From Methylohalobius sp964654415 (GTDB lineage: Bacteria > Pseudomonadota > Gammaproteobacteria > Methylococcales > Methylothermaceae): 64,000 nucleotides of DNA. The notes beneath the pieces are model-generated. The model saw nothing but the letters and a program-made list of their open reading frames with translations, did no database searches and was not told the DNA's origin. This document shows positions 18,271-28,000 of the stretch, one piece after another; the stretch's first letter is position 1, and each line of letters starts with the position of its first letter. Where the stretch lies: NCBI GenBank assembly GCA_964654415.1, contig CAZZIP010000006.1:1-64000 (forward strand), read 5' to 3'. The position numbers and the translations under genes are program-made.

Positions 18271-18603
18271 TTACCGTTGATTCTTGGCTTTCAGGCTTTG
18301 CTTCAGGCTTTCTAAGGGAACCGTCCTACCTGTGGTCTGGAACACCTTAAACACTTTTTCGCGGGCGGCGGTGGAGGTCACAAAATCCTGGTAGGCGCGG
18401 GTCAGGTACCCTTTAAGCTGGACAAAGGCCTGTTCCTCGTCGAGCTCGTCCGGAATCGGGTCGCGCGCAAGGTACTGGTGAAAGCGCTTTAAGATGTGCA
18501 GGCGATTGACGTGGACCACCTGGGGCTGATAGGCAATGCCGAAGAACTCGAAGAATTCTTCCGCCGCCGAGAGCTTTTGTAAACGCAAAAGGACAGGGTT
18601 CAT
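18271..18603 (-). CDS. nifW: Nitrogenase-stabilising/protective protein NifW
   Basis: 110 residues, matching NifW by LQKLSAAEEFFEFFGIAYQP, VVHVNRLHILKRFHQYL and EKVFKVF. NifW binds the MoFe protein and protects it against oxygen or helps its maturation. The ATG overlaps the nifV stop codon (ATGA), so the two are translationally coupled. Confidence 0.9.
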   Translation of the reverse strand: MNPVLLRLQKLSAAEEFFEFFGIAYQPQVVHVNRLHILKRFHQYLARDPIPDELDEEQAFVQLKGYLTRAYQDFVTSTAAREKVFKVFQTTGRTVPLESLKQSLKAKNQR

Positions 18604-19754
18604 ACACCCGCCTCCGGATCCGAAAGGGAACCGACCGCTTGCTGCAACTCGCGGTAAAAATTCATTAGCTCGACCGTCCCTGGGGGCCGCTTGGTCCGGC
18701 TCACGTACCCCCGGATGCGCGCGAGGATCAGAGCCACTTCCTTGGGCTTGAGCTCGATCCCCATCTCCAAGTAGCGCTTTGCCACCGCGTGCGAACCCGA
18801 ATGCTTGCCCAACACAAGCCGGTGCTGGCGGCCCAGGAGCTTGGGATCAAGCCCTTGGTAGTTCAGCGCGTTCTTGAGCAGGCCATCCACGTGGATCCCC
18901 GACTCGTGGGTGAAGACCGCCTCGCCCACGATGCTCTTGTTGGGCGCCACTTCCCGGCAGGAAGCCTTCGCCACCAAGCGCGAGATCTCAGGCAGCCGCT
19001 TGGTCTTAACGCCGGTGGTCAAACCGTAGAACTGGTGCAAGGCCATGACCGTCTCTTCCAAAGCCGCGTTGCCGGCCCGTTCGCCTAAGCCGTTGACGGT
19101 GGTGTTGACCGATTTCGCTCCGGCCACCACCGCCATCAAGGTGTTGGCCGTCGCCAGACCAAAATCGTTGTGGGCGTGCATCTCGATCTCCAGGTCTACG
19201 GCCTGCACCAGGCACCGGATCCGGACAAAAGCGCCGATCGGATCGAGCACTCCCAAAGTGTCGGCAAAGCGCAGGCGGAAGGCACCGGCGCGCTGGGCGG
19301 CTTCGGCCACTTGGAGCAGGAAGTCCGGGTCGGCCCGGGAGGCGTCCTCACACCCCACGCACACCTCAAATCCGGCGTCCTTGGCCCGCGGCACGAATCG
19401 GGACACGGTCTCGATCGCCCAGGCGCGCGAACGGTCCAGTTTATAGCGCAACTGAATATCCGATACCGGCACCGAGAGGTTGACGCGTTCGACCTGGCAC
19501 TGAAGCGCGGCTTTAAGATCCATCTCGCACATCCGTCCCCAGACCATCAACCGGGCCGGAAGCTTGAGGGCGGCGATGGCGGCGATGACCTCGCGCTCCT
19601 CCGCCCCCATCGCTGGGATGCCGACCTCCATCTCGGGTACGCCGGCATTGGCCAGGGCGCGGGCGATGGCTAATTTTTCCTCAGTATTGAAGGCTACCCC
19701 AGCAGTCTGCTCGCCGTCGCGCAGCGTGGTGTCGTTGACGATGACTACGGCCAT
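18600..19754 (-). CDS. nifV: Homocitrate synthase NifV
   Basis: 384 residues, DRE-TIM metallolyase family: VNDTTLRDGEQTAGVAF at the N-terminus, the metal-binding HAHNDFGLATANT near the middle, and NGLGERAGNAALEE. It condenses acetyl-CoA with 2-oxoglutarate to homocitrate, the organic ligand of FeMo-co. Starts 10 bp inside the end of the fdx gene. Isopropylmalate synthase relatives differ, and the nif setting decides. Confidence 0.93.
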   Translation of the reverse strand: MAVVIVNDTTLRDGEQTAGVAFNTEEKLAIARALANAGVPEMEVGIPAMGAEEREVIAAIAALKLPARLMVWGRMCEMDLKAALQCQVERVNLSVPVSDIQLRYKLDRSRAWAIETVSRFVPRAKDAGFEVCVGCEDASRADPDFLLQVAEAAQRAGAFRLRFADTLGVLDPIGAFVRIRCLVQAVDLEIEMHAHNDFGLATANTLMAVVAGAKSVNTTVNGLGERAGNAALEETVMALHQFYGLTTGVKTKRLPEISRLVAKASCREVAPNKSIVGEAVFTHESGIHVDGLLKNALNYQGLDPKLLGRQHRLVLGKHSGSHAVAKRYLEMGIELKPKEVALILARIRGYVSRTKRPPGTVELMNFYRELQQAVGSLSDPEAGV

Positions 19755-20095
19755 CCGCTTTTCTCCTTGACCAGGTTGCGGCTATAGCGCGGAATCTCGA
19801 CGGTGAGGTCGACGCCTTCCTCGAGCACGATCTGGCACGCCAGGCGCGAAGTGGGGGTGAGACCCCAAGCGCGGTCCAGCATGTCTTCCTCGACCTCGGT
19901 AGGAGGCTTGAGCAAAGCAAATCCCCCCCTTATGACCACGTGACAGGTAGAGCAGGCGCACGCTTGTTCGCAGGCGTGTTCGATCTCGACGCCGGCCTCG
20001 AGCAAGACGTCGCACAGCGTGCGGCCGCGTTTGCCGGCGATGACCGCGCCCTCGGGACAGAGAGCGGGATGGGGCAGCACGGTGATGCGCACCAC
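19745..20095 (-). CDS. fdx: [2Fe-2S] ferredoxin of the Isc system (Fdx)
   Basis: 116 residues from GTG at 20095, which has GGAGG about 9 bp upstream; the longer frame to 20194 runs back into hscA and is rejected. Adrenodoxin-type ligands are in ACEQACACSTCHV with the fourth Cys in RLACQIV. In the Isc system Fdx supplies electrons for cluster assembly on IscU. Placed directly after hscA with a 4-bp gap, as in ordinary isc operons. Confidence 0.9.
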   Translation of the reverse strand: MVRITVLPHPALCPEGAVIAGKRGRTLCDVLLEAGVEIEHACEQACACSTCHVVIRGGFALLKPPTEVEEDMLDRAWGLTPTSRLACQIVLEEGVDLTVEIPRYSRNLVKEKSGWP

Positions 20096-20099
20096 GGCT

Positions 20100-21974
20100 T
20101 TAGTCCTCCGGCCAGCCTTGCTCCACCGCCAAAGCCTGGATCTCGCGCCCGGCCAAGGCACGGCGAATGCCTTGATCCATACGCCGGGCGGCAAACTCCA
20201 CGGTGGCTCGGTTGAGCGCCTCGATCCTTTCTCGGATCGCCTGCCAGTCGCCGCCTTCTAAGGAGGTGCGCAAGGCCTCCATCGCCTGGGCGATGGTAGC
20301 CAACTCAGCCTCGTCGAGCAGGGCGCGATCCTCGGCCAAGGCCGCCTCCACCGCTTCTAGGAGGCGCACCGCCTCGGCCCGCTGTTCGCTCAAGCGGCGC
20401 GCCTCTGCGTCCTCTTTAGCATGAGCGAAAGCCTCCTTGAGCATGGCGGCGATTTCCGCCTCGCTCAGGCCGTAGGAAGGCTTTACTTCGACGCTGGCCG
20501 AAACGCCCGAGGTGATCTCTTGCGCCGAAACCGAAAGCAGCCCGTCGGCATCCACCTGAAACGTCACCCGCACCCTCGCGGCACCTGCGGCCATGGGTGG
20601 AATGCCGCGCAACTCGAAGCGAGCCAGCGAACGGCAATCGCGCGCCAGCTCGCGCTCGCCTTGGACCACGTGGAAGCTCATCGCCGTCTGGCCGGGCTTT
20701 AAGGTGGTGAATTCCTGCGCCCGGGCGATCGGGAGGGTCGAGTTGCGCGGGATGATCTTCTCGACCACTCCGCCCAAAGTCTCGATCCCTAAAGACAAAG
20801 GGAGAACGTCGAGCAGGAGCCAGTCCCCTCGCGCCCGGTTGCCGGCTAAGAGATCGGCCTGCAGAGCGGCGCCGATCGCTACCACCTGGTCCGGGTCCAG
20901 GCCGGTCAGCGGCGGTTTGCCGAAAAAGTCGGCCACCGCCTGGCGGATGCAGGGCATCCGAGTCGCCCCGCCGACCAATACCACTTCTTGGACTTCCCCG
21001 ACCGAAAGCGCGGCCAGGCTCATGGCCTGCCGCACTGGAATCAGGGTCCGTTTGACCAACTCGGCCGTCAGCTGCTCGAAGCTCTGCCGAGTGAGGGCAA
21101 AGGACAGCCCCGTTCCTCCTTCAAGCGCTACCTCGACGTTCGTCTGGTCGGCGAAGGACAGGCGTTCTTTGGCTAGCCGCGCCGCTTCGAGCAGCCTTCG
21201 GTAATCGACCGGTCCCAGGGAATTAAGGCCGGCTTGGGCCATGAGGAAACGGCAGACGGCCTGGTCGAAATCGTCCCCGCCTAGCATCGGATCGCCGCTG
21301 GTAGCGAGCACTTCGAACACGCCGTCGGTCAGTTTCAGGACGGAAAAATCGAAAGTGCCTCCCCCTAAGTCGTAGACCGCGTAGATTCCTTCCGCCTCCT
21401 GGTCGAGGCCGTAGGCGATGGCCGCCGCGGTGGGTTCGTTGAGCAGCCTGAGCACCTTAAGGCCAGCGAGCCTGGCGGCGTCTTTGGTTGCCTGGCGCTG
21501 TGCGTCGTCGAAATAGGCCGGTACCGTGATCACGGCGCCGCCCGGCTCGTTCCCCAGCGCCAAGGTCGCGCGCGCCTTGAGCGCCTTTAAGATCTCAGCC
21601 GAGACCTCGACCGGGCTGACCGTCCCGGCCCGGGTCGCAAAGCGCACTATTCCCGGCCCTTCGGCGAACCGATAGGGCCGCCTCCAATCTTCCGGCAAAT
21701 CTTCAAGGACTCGCCCCAGGTAGCGTTTGGCGGACGCGACGGTGTTCTGCGGGTCTTCGGTCTGCCAACGCCTGGCCGCATGACCCACTTCGATTCCGTC
21801 CGGACGGTAGCTGACCACCGAAGGCAAAAGCGGCCCGGTCCGATCGTCGGCAAGGACGGTTACCTTCCCATCGACTACCGCGGCCACCAGCGAATGGGTG
21901 GTGCCCAGATCGATGCCCACGGCCTGGCCTGCGCTAAAGCCGGTCATGGGTTCTTCGATGGTGAGCAGCATCAT
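20100..21974 (-). CDS. hscA: Fe-S cluster assembly chaperone HscA
   Basis: Hsp70-class ATPase of about 624 residues. The nucleotide-binding domain starts VGIDLGTTHSLVAAVVDGKV; DLGGGTFDFSVL, VLVGGATRMPCI and the substrate domain follow. It lets go of Fe-S clusters from IscU together with HscB. The start is ambiguous among ATGs at 21983, 21974 and 21971; 21974 gives an ATGA overlap with the hscB stop codon and was taken. Confidence 0.93.
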   Translation of the reverse strand: MMLLTIEEPMTGFSAGQAVGIDLGTTHSLVAAVVDGKVTVLADDRTGPLLPSVVSYRPDGIEVGHAARRWQTEDPQNTVASAKRYLGRVLEDLPEDWRRPYRFAEGPGIVRFATRAGTVSPVEVSAEILKALKARATLALGNEPGGAVITVPAYFDDAQRQATKDAARLAGLKVLRLLNEPTAAAIAYGLDQEAEGIYAVYDLGGGTFDFSVLKLTDGVFEVLATSGDPMLGGDDFDQAVCRFLMAQAGLNSLGPVDYRRLLEAARLAKERLSFADQTNVEVALEGGTGLSFALTRQSFEQLTAELVKRTLIPVRQAMSLAALSVGEVQEVVLVGGATRMPCIRQAVADFFGKPPLTGLDPDQVVAIGAALQADLLAGNRARGDWLLLDVLPLSLGIETLGGVVEKIIPRNSTLPIARAQEFTTLKPGQTAMSFHVVQGERELARDCRSLARFELRGIPPMAAGAARVRVTFQVDADGLLSVSAQEITSGVSASVEVKPSYGLSEAEIAAMLKEAFAHAKEDAEARRLSEQRAEAVRLLEAVEAALAEDRALLDEAELATIAQAMEALRTSLEGGDWQAIRERIEALNRATVEFAARRMDQGIRRALAGREIQALAVEQGWPED

Positions 21975-22501
21975 TCCCCCCATGCGACCCTGGCCTGGTT
22001 GACCTTATCCCCCAGCGCTTCCAAAAACGCCAACTGGCGTACCACCTCGGCGGCCCGCCGATGGTTTTTCTCCACGTCCAGCAGGGAAGCGAGCGCCTCG
22101 ACCAACTCGCCCATCGCTGCCTCCAGGTGGTCGGCCAACTGCTCTAGGGCTTTTAGGTTCCGCTCGGCCAGGGCTTGTTCAAACGCCTCGCGCCGCTCGA
22201 TTTGTTCCAGCAAAAACTCGCGCGGCAGCGGGGCGGCGCTTTTTTCCTCCGGATCCACACCGTGAAGCTTGAGCAAATACCTCGCCCGCTCCAAAGGTCG
22301 CTTCAGGGTGCAGTAAGCCTCGCTGGCGAAAGTGGACCACTGGAGGCAAAGCCGTTTTTCGACCTCGCTCAAATGCGCCGCCTTGTCCGGATGGACCCAC
22401 GCCTGGATCTTGCGGTAACGGTCGTCCAGCTCGCCAAGATCAAGCGCAAACTGGATCGGCAGTTGAAAGAAGTCGAAATAATTGCGCTCGGCTGCGATCA
22501 T
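21971..22501 (-). CDS. hscB: J-domain co-chaperone HscB
   Basis: 176 residues: an N-terminal J domain (NYFDFFQLPIQFALDLGELDDRYR) with the HPD motif in WVHPDKAAH, then the helical IscU-binding domain (PREFLLEQIERREAFEQAL). It brings IscU to HscA and stimulates its ATPase. Confidence 0.93.
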   Translation of the reverse strand: MIAAERNYFDFFQLPIQFALDLGELDDRYRKIQAWVHPDKAAHLSEVEKRLCLQWSTFASEAYCTLKRPLERARYLLKLHGVDPEEKSAAPLPREFLLEQIERREAFEQALAERNLKALEQLADHLEAAMGELVEALASLLDVEKNHRRAAEVVRQLAFLEALGDKVNQARVAWGE

Positions 22502-22510
22502 AGGGGACTC

Positions 22511-22834
22511 CTAGACGCTGAAGCTCTGACCGCACCCGCACTGACCCTTGACGTTGGGGTTGTGGAACTTGAAGCCTTCGTTCAGGCCCTCGCGCACGAA
22601 ATCGAGCTCGGTTCCTTCCAGATAAACCAGGCTTTTGGGATCGACCACCACCGTCACCCCGAGACTCTCGAATGTCTTGTCCTCAGGGCCTGGCTCGTCG
22701 ACGAACTCCAAAGCGTAGGCCAGGCCGGAACAGCCTGAGCTTTTGACCGCCAGCCGAATGCCTATCCCTTTGCCGCGTGCAGAAAGGTGCTTTCGCACCT
22801 GGCGCGCGGCCTTTTCGGTCAATGTCACCGCCAT
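22511..22834 (-). CDS. iscA: A-type Fe-S carrier IscA
   Basis: 107 residues from ATG 22834 with AGGAGG at 5 bp; GTG 22840 is possible. The three ligand cysteines are in SSGCSGLAYAL and the C-terminal GQCGCGQSFSV. A carrier of Fe-S clusters between IscU and apoproteins. It follows a second A-type protein gene, so this operon codes two. Confidence 0.9.
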   Translation of the reverse strand: MAVTLTEKAARQVRKHLSARGKGIGIRLAVKSSGCSGLAYALEFVDEPGPEDKTFESLGVTVVVDPKSLVYLEGTELDFVREGLNEGFKFHNPNVKGQCGCGQSFSV

Positions 22835-22843
22835 ACCCACCTC

Positions 22844-23194
22844 CTATACCGAGAATGAACTGCCGCAGCTACACGATGAAGCCGCGTTGGGGTTGTGGAT
22901 GATGAAGCGCGCTCCCTCCAGCCCCTCCTGATAATCGATTTCAGCCCCAGCCAGGTATTGGAGGCTGGTTGAATCGACCAGGAAGGTCACGCCGTCTTTT
23001 TCCACCAGGGTATCGTCCTCGCCCACCGTCTCCTCGAACGCAAAACCGTATTGGAATCCCGAACAGCCGCCGCCGGTTACATAAATTCGCAGCTTGAGCT
23101 TGGGGTTGCCCTCCTCGGCGATCAGTTCTCCGACCTTGCCGGCGGCACTGGCCGTGATGAGCAAAGCCGGGGTCTCCTCTTGCACGAACGCCAT
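22844..23194 (-). CDS. erpA: A-type Fe-S carrier, ErpA-like
   Basis: 116 residues with LKLRIYVTGGGCSGFQYGFAF and the C-terminal SSCSCGSSFSV, more like ErpA than IscA. Its presence between iscU and iscA in a NifA-type operon suggests it serves [4Fe-4S] delivery to nitrogenase proteins. Could equally be named iscA1. Confidence 0.85.
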   Translation of the reverse strand: MAFVQEETPALLITASAAGKVGELIAEEGNPKLKLRIYVTGGGCSGFQYGFAFEETVGEDDTLVEKDGVTFLVDSTSLQYLAGAEIDYQEGLEGARFIIHNPNAASSCSCGSSFSV

Positions 23195-23203
23195 GCTTCC
23201 CTC

Positions 23204-23602
23204 CTAGGCCGCCTGCGCCTTAGGAGCTGCGCGTTTGGCCAAATAGTCGGAAACGGCGGCTTTGATCGCGTCCTCAGCCAGCACCGAACAGTGGATTTTG
23301 ACCGGTGGCAAGGCCAGCGCCTCGGCGATCTCGGTATTCTTGATGGCGAGCGCTTCTTCTAAGGTTTTGCCTTTGACCCATTCGGTTACTAGCGAACTGG
23401 AGGCGATCGCCGATCCGCAGCCGTAAGTTTTGAAACGCGCGTCCTCAATGACGCCGGAAGGCGAGACTTTGATCTGCAGCTTCATCACGTCGCCGCAGGC
23501 AGGCGCTCCGACGATGCCGGTTCCGACGTCTTGCTCTTGTTTGTCAAAAGATCCCACATTGCGGGGATTTTCGTAGTGGTCAATGACTTTGTCGCTGTAC
23601 AT
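23204..23602 (-). CDS. iscU: Fe-S cluster scaffold IscU
   Basis: 132 residues from ATG 23602 (MYSDKVIDHYENPRNVGSF) with AGGAGAGG just upstream; the longer frame overlaps iscS and is rejected. The cysteines of IscU are seen in VGAPACGDVMK, TYGCGSAIASSS and KIHCSVLAEDAI. This is the short IscU type without the extra domains of NifU, so NifU is replaced here. Confidence 0.93.
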   Translation of the reverse strand: MYSDKVIDHYENPRNVGSFDKQEQDVGTGIVGAPACGDVMKLQIKVSPSGVIEDARFKTYGCGSAIASSSLVTEWVKGKTLEEALAIKNTEIAEALALPPVKIHCSVLAEDAIKAAVSDYLAKRAAPKAQAA

Positions 23603-23625
23603 GGTCCTCTCCTTAAAGTCGTGGT

Positions 23626-24834
23626 TCAATGCGCTGCCCACTGCACCGAGTTGAGGTCTATCCCCTGCTGGTACATTTCCCACAAGGGCGACAGCTCGCG
23701 CAGCTGAGCGACTTTCTCCCGGATTAAGGAAACTGCGTAGTCGATCTCCTCGGCGGTGGTAAACCGCCCCAAAGAAAACCTAATCGAGCTGTGAGCCAGT
23801 TCGTCGCTACGCCCCAAAGCCCGCAAGACATAGGACGGCTCCAAGCTCGCCGAAGTACAGGCTGAGCCTGAGGAGACCGCGATATCTTTAAGCGCCATCA
23901 TTAGCGATTCGCCCTCGACGTAGGCGAAGCTGACGTTTAAGTTGTGGGGCACGCGATTCTCCCAGTCGCCGTTGAGGTGAACGGCCTCCAGTTCGCGGAG
24001 GCCCGCCCAGAGCCTGTCCCGCAGTTGGCGGATGCGCGGCAGTTCCTGGGCCATCTCCAGGCGCGCCAGGCGAAAGGCTTCGCCCATGCCGACGATCTGG
24101 TGGGTGGGCAGTGTCCCCGAGCGCAGGCCGCGTTCGTGGCCGCCGCCGTGCATCTGAGCCTTGATCCGCACGCGCGGCTTGCGCCGCACGTACAGCGCGC
24201 CGATGCCTTTGGGACCGTAAGTCTTGTGGGCGGAAAGCGACATCAGGTCCACCTGCATCTTTTCTACGTCGATTTCGACCTTGCCAGTCGCCTGCGCCGC
24301 ATCGACGTGGAAGATCACCCCGCGCTCGCGGCAGATGCCTCCCAGCGCGGCGATGTCTTGGATCACGCCGATCTCGTTGTTGACCAGCATCACCGAGGTC
24401 AGAATGGTGTCTGGCCTTAAGGCGGCGCGGAACTTGTCCAAATCCAACAGCCCGTTCGGCTCTGGATCGAGATAGGTCACGGCAAATCCCTGGGTTTCCA
24501 GCTCCCGCATCGTATCGAGCACCGCCTTGTGCTCGGTCTTGACGGTGACTAAGTGGCGGCCGCGGTCGGCATAGAAATGCGCCGCGCCTTTAAGCGCTAG
24601 GTTGTCCGCTTCGGTCGCGCCGGAAGTCCAAATGATTTCTCTGGGTTCGGCGCCGATCAACCTCGCCACCTCCTGGCGCGCGTTTTCCACTACCTCTTCT
24701 GCCTCCCAACCGAAGCGATGGGAACGGCTAGCCGGGTTGCCGAATTTGCCGCCAAGATAGGGCAGCATCTTTTCCACCACCCTGGGGTCTACCGGAGTCG
24801 TGGCAGCATAGTCGAGGTAGATAGGAAGCTTCAT
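23626..24834 (-). CDS. iscS: Cysteine desulfurase IscS/NifS
   Basis: 402 residues. PLP-dependent enzyme that takes sulfur from cysteine: N-terminus MKLPIYLDYAATTPVDPRV, the PLP lysine in SLSAHKTYGPKGIG, and the active-site Cys loop SSGSACTSASLEPSYVLRALG, with the IscS-type long C-terminus ending LNSVQWAAH. First gene of the nine-gene isc-nifVW-nifLA operon. It lies behind a sigma-54/NifA promoter, so by use it is a nif enzyme although by sequence it is IscS. No iscR precedes it. Confidence 0.93.
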   Translation of the reverse strand: MKLPIYLDYAATTPVDPRVVEKMLPYLGGKFGNPASRSHRFGWEAEEVVENARQEVARLIGAEPREIIWTSGATEADNLALKGAAHFYADRGRHLVTVKTEHKAVLDTMRELETQGFAVTYLDPEPNGLLDLDKFRAALRPDTILTSVMLVNNEIGVIQDIAALGGICRERGVIFHVDAAQATGKVEIDVEKMQVDLMSLSAHKTYGPKGIGALYVRRKPRVRIKAQMHGGGHERGLRSGTLPTHQIVGMGEAFRLARLEMAQELPRIRQLRDRLWAGLRELEAVHLNGDWENRVPHNLNVSFAYVEGESLMMALKDIAVSSGSACTSASLEPSYVLRALGRSDELAHSSIRFSLGRFTTAEEIDYAVSLIREKVAQLRELSPLWEMYQQGIDLNSVQWAAH

Positions 24835-24872
24835 GCGAGCACCTTACAAACAGCTCTCTTGCTAGAAGTTTA

Positions 24873-24888
24873 AGCAAAGTAAATGCCA
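24873..24888 (-). promoter_or_regulatory. Sigma-54 promoter of the iscS-nifA operon
   Basis: On the minus strand, TGGCAT-TTACT-TTGCT, a near-perfect -24/-12 element. Transcription would begin about 25-30 bp before the iscS ATG. A NifA site lies ~50 bp further upstream. Confidence 0.75.
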
Positions 24889-24933
24889 AAACACCTGAGG
24901 CGTGGAATCTCGCCGCTTTCCCTAAGCAACCTT

Positions 24934-24949
24934 TGTTGGATTTGCGACA
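24934..24949. promoter_or_regulatory. NifA upstream activator site between iscS and the Nfn-like gene
   Basis: Perfect TGT-N10-ACA (TGT at 24934, ACA at 24947), with a second half-perfect copy CGT-N10-ACA at 24975-24990. It is placed to serve both divergent sigma-54 promoters. Confidence 0.75.
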
Positions 24950-25023
24950 AACCTTCCCTAAAGGCGAGCGTGTCCGTCACAAATGCCACAAGCGCGATGT
25001 CCAAAACGGGGCACTTTTGGAGA

Positions 25024-25038
25024 TGGCACGATTTATGC
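25024..25038 (+). promoter_or_regulatory. Sigma-54 promoter of the Nfn-like gene
   Basis: TGGCAC-GATTT-ATGC, the -24 perfect and the -12 with one change (ATGC for TTGC), correctly spaced and about 38 bp before the ATG at 25076. Confidence 0.72.
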
Positions 25039-25075
25039 CCGACCTATAAAGGCATATAACTCATAGGGGATTGCT

Positions 25076-28000
25076 ATGCACTTACCACGCGCGGCGGCTG
25101 AGGACCGCAACTTCCTGCTGGGCATCGCGGGCTTCCGCTACAGTGACCTCTACGACCCGAGGCGCCTTAAAGCGCTGGCGGAGACTTTCGACCAAACCCT
25201 TAAAACCGCCGATCCAGAGACCTTTCAGGCCTTGCTGGCTGGTCGGCGTGGGGAGCTGCCTTCAGGCGAGCGCTCCCAGGTGCTTCTTAAGGCAGCGCCG
25301 CACCTTAGCCGGTTTCTCGGCCGGTTGTTCGGCATCGCCCGCGAGCTGGAGGTCCAAAGCGCTCGGCTCAAAGACGAGTTTGCCACTGTGTTCGCCTATA
25401 AAAACACCCTCGTCAAGCGCGCCATGCGTTTTTCCCCGGAAGATCTGGACGGCTGGGACAGGGCCGCGCTTGCGGAGAAGGTCACAGCCTTGATGCGGGT
25501 GGCGTTCCCCAACCCGGGCGACCCGGAACGGGAGTTCGCCAGCTTGGCCATCTTTCTCGACCGGCTGACCAAGGAGCAAACCGACGCGGCACAAGCTGAA
25601 ATCGCCGCCCTCAAGCAGCGCCTGAGCGCCGACGCTGAAGCCTCCCGGTGCCTTGCCGCAGAGCTCGCCGAACCTGAGCTGCCCGGCTTTCTGCACGCCC
25701 TGCTCGACCTCGTCGAGCGCTGGACGTATGCGGCGGCGCAGGATCCGACCCAGTTTGGCGTCGAACATTGGGCGGCTTTCAAAAAACCCAAGCGCATCGA
25801 TTACGACCATCTGGTCGAGTGCGAGCTGGAAACCCGCGCCGGCGTTTCGGTCTTGGCCGGACCAAAAGATCGCCGCCGCCGGCGCGACGGTTTTGCCTTA
25901 ACCGACTCGCGCGCCAGTCTGCGCGAGGCCAATTCCGAAATCGACCGCTGCGTCCTATGCCACGAGCGCGACAGCGACGCCTGTTCCAAGGGCCAGCGCA
26001 CCAAGGAAGGTGGGTTTCGCCGCAACCCCTTGGGGATAGCCCAGATCGGCTGCCCCCTGAACGAGCGGATTTCAGAAGCTTTCGCCCTGCGACGGCAAGG
26101 GGACAACCTCGCCGCCCTGGCGGTGATGATGATCGACAACCCCCTGGTTCCAGGAACCGGCCATAGGATCTGCAACGAGTGCATGAAAGCCTGCGTGTTC
26201 CAGCGCGTGACCGAGCCGGTCAACATCCCGCAGGCCGAAACCAACATCCTGACCTCGGTTCTGGATTTGCCTTACGGGTTCGAGGTCTACAGCCTCTTAA
26301 CCCGCTGGAATCCGCTCAACTTCGAACGCCCCTATGCGCTTCCCTACAACGGCAAGAAGGTGTTGGTGGCCGGGATGGGGCCAGCTGGTTACACCCTAGC
26401 GCACTACCTTTTGAACGAAGGCTTTGGAGTGGTGGGCATCGACGCTTTGAAGATCGAGCCCCTTCCCCCCGAACTGACCGGTGCCGACGGCGGGGTCCCG
26501 CAAGCGGTGCGGGACGTCAGGGCCTTGTACGAACGCTTGGACCAACGCCTGGTGCTGGGTTTCGGCGGGGTGGCCGAATACGGCATCACCGTGCGTTGGG
26601 ACAAAAACTTTTTAAAGCTCATCTACCTCACCCTCGCCCGGCGCCGGAATTTCCGCCTCTACGGCGGCGTGCGCCTGGGCAGTACCCTGAGCGTCGAAGA
26701 CGCTTGGGAGATGGGCTTTGACCACATCGCCATCGCCACCGGCGCCGGCCGACCCACACTGATCGGGCTCAAGAACAACCTCGCCCGAGGGATCCGCAAG
26801 GCCTCGGATTTCCTGATGGCGCTCCAGCTTTCCGGCGCGGCCAAAAAGTCCTCCCTGGCCAATCTGCAGGTTCGGCTTCCAGCCGGCGTGATCGGCGGAG
26901 GATTGACCGCCATCGACGCGGTGACCGAGCTCCTGGCGTACTACCCGGTGCAGGTAGAAAAAACCTTGGAGCGCTACGAGCAGCTCGTCGCCCGCTACGG
27001 TGAGGCCAATGTCCGGGCGCGCTTTGACCAGGAGGAGCTTTTGATCCTGGACGAATTCTTAGACCACGGCCGTGCTGTCCGGGCCGAGCGGCGGCGCGCC
27101 GAGAACGCCGGGGAGGTTCCTGACTTCGAGCCCTTGCTGCGCCGCTGGGGTGGGGTGATTTTGTTCTACCGCAAGGGTATGAACGATTCCCCAGCCTATC
27201 GACAAAACCACGAAGAGATCGTCAAGGCTATGGAGGAGGGGCTGGTATTCGCCGAGGGGATGAATCCGGTGGAGGCGATCTTGGACGAATTCGGCCACCT
27301 TAAAGCGGTGCGGTTCGAAAAGCAGGTAAAGCGCGACGACGGCAAATGGGTGGATTCGGGCGAGCGGCCAATCGTCCCGCTGCGCACCTTGCTGGTCGCC
27401 GCCGGCACTTCGCCGAACACGATCTACGAGAACGAATATCCGGGGAGCTTCGCTTTAGAGGGAAGCTTTTTTAGGCGCTTTGAAGCCCATTGGAATGGGG
27501 AAGATGCGCCCAAGCTCGTCCCCCAGCAAGGCTCCGGTTATCCTAAGGAGCTTCCGCCGGCGCCTTTTACTTCCTATGCGAAGGACGGCAAATACATCAC
27601 CTATTACGGCGACAACCATCCGGTGTACGCCGGCAACGTGGTCAAGGCCATGGCCAGCGCCAAGGACGGCTATCCGCACATCGTGCGCCTGTTTTCCCGC
27701 GCGTTAGGCCGCCTAGACGCTGCCCAACAGGCGGCGCGGGAAGCCGAACTCAAAACGTTCCAAGCCAAGCTGGACGAGCTTCTCCGCGCTAAAGTGGTGA
27801 AGGTGGAGCGGTTGACCCCCAGCATCGTCGAGGTCGTCGTGCGCGCTCCCATGGCTGCAAGGCGGTTCCGGCCAGGGCAGTTTTTCCGGGTGCAGAACTT
27901 CGAGTCCTTAGCTCCGACCCTAGGCGATACCCGCCTGGTCAGCGAAGGCATCGCCTTGACCGGCGCCTGGGTCGACCGGAAAGAAGGACTGGTCGGGGTC

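Noticed and set aside
18271..18603. NifW taken as a nif-unrelated small helical protein
   Set aside because: The EEFFEFFGI and HVNRLHILKRF blocks and coupling to nifV make NifW the better reading.
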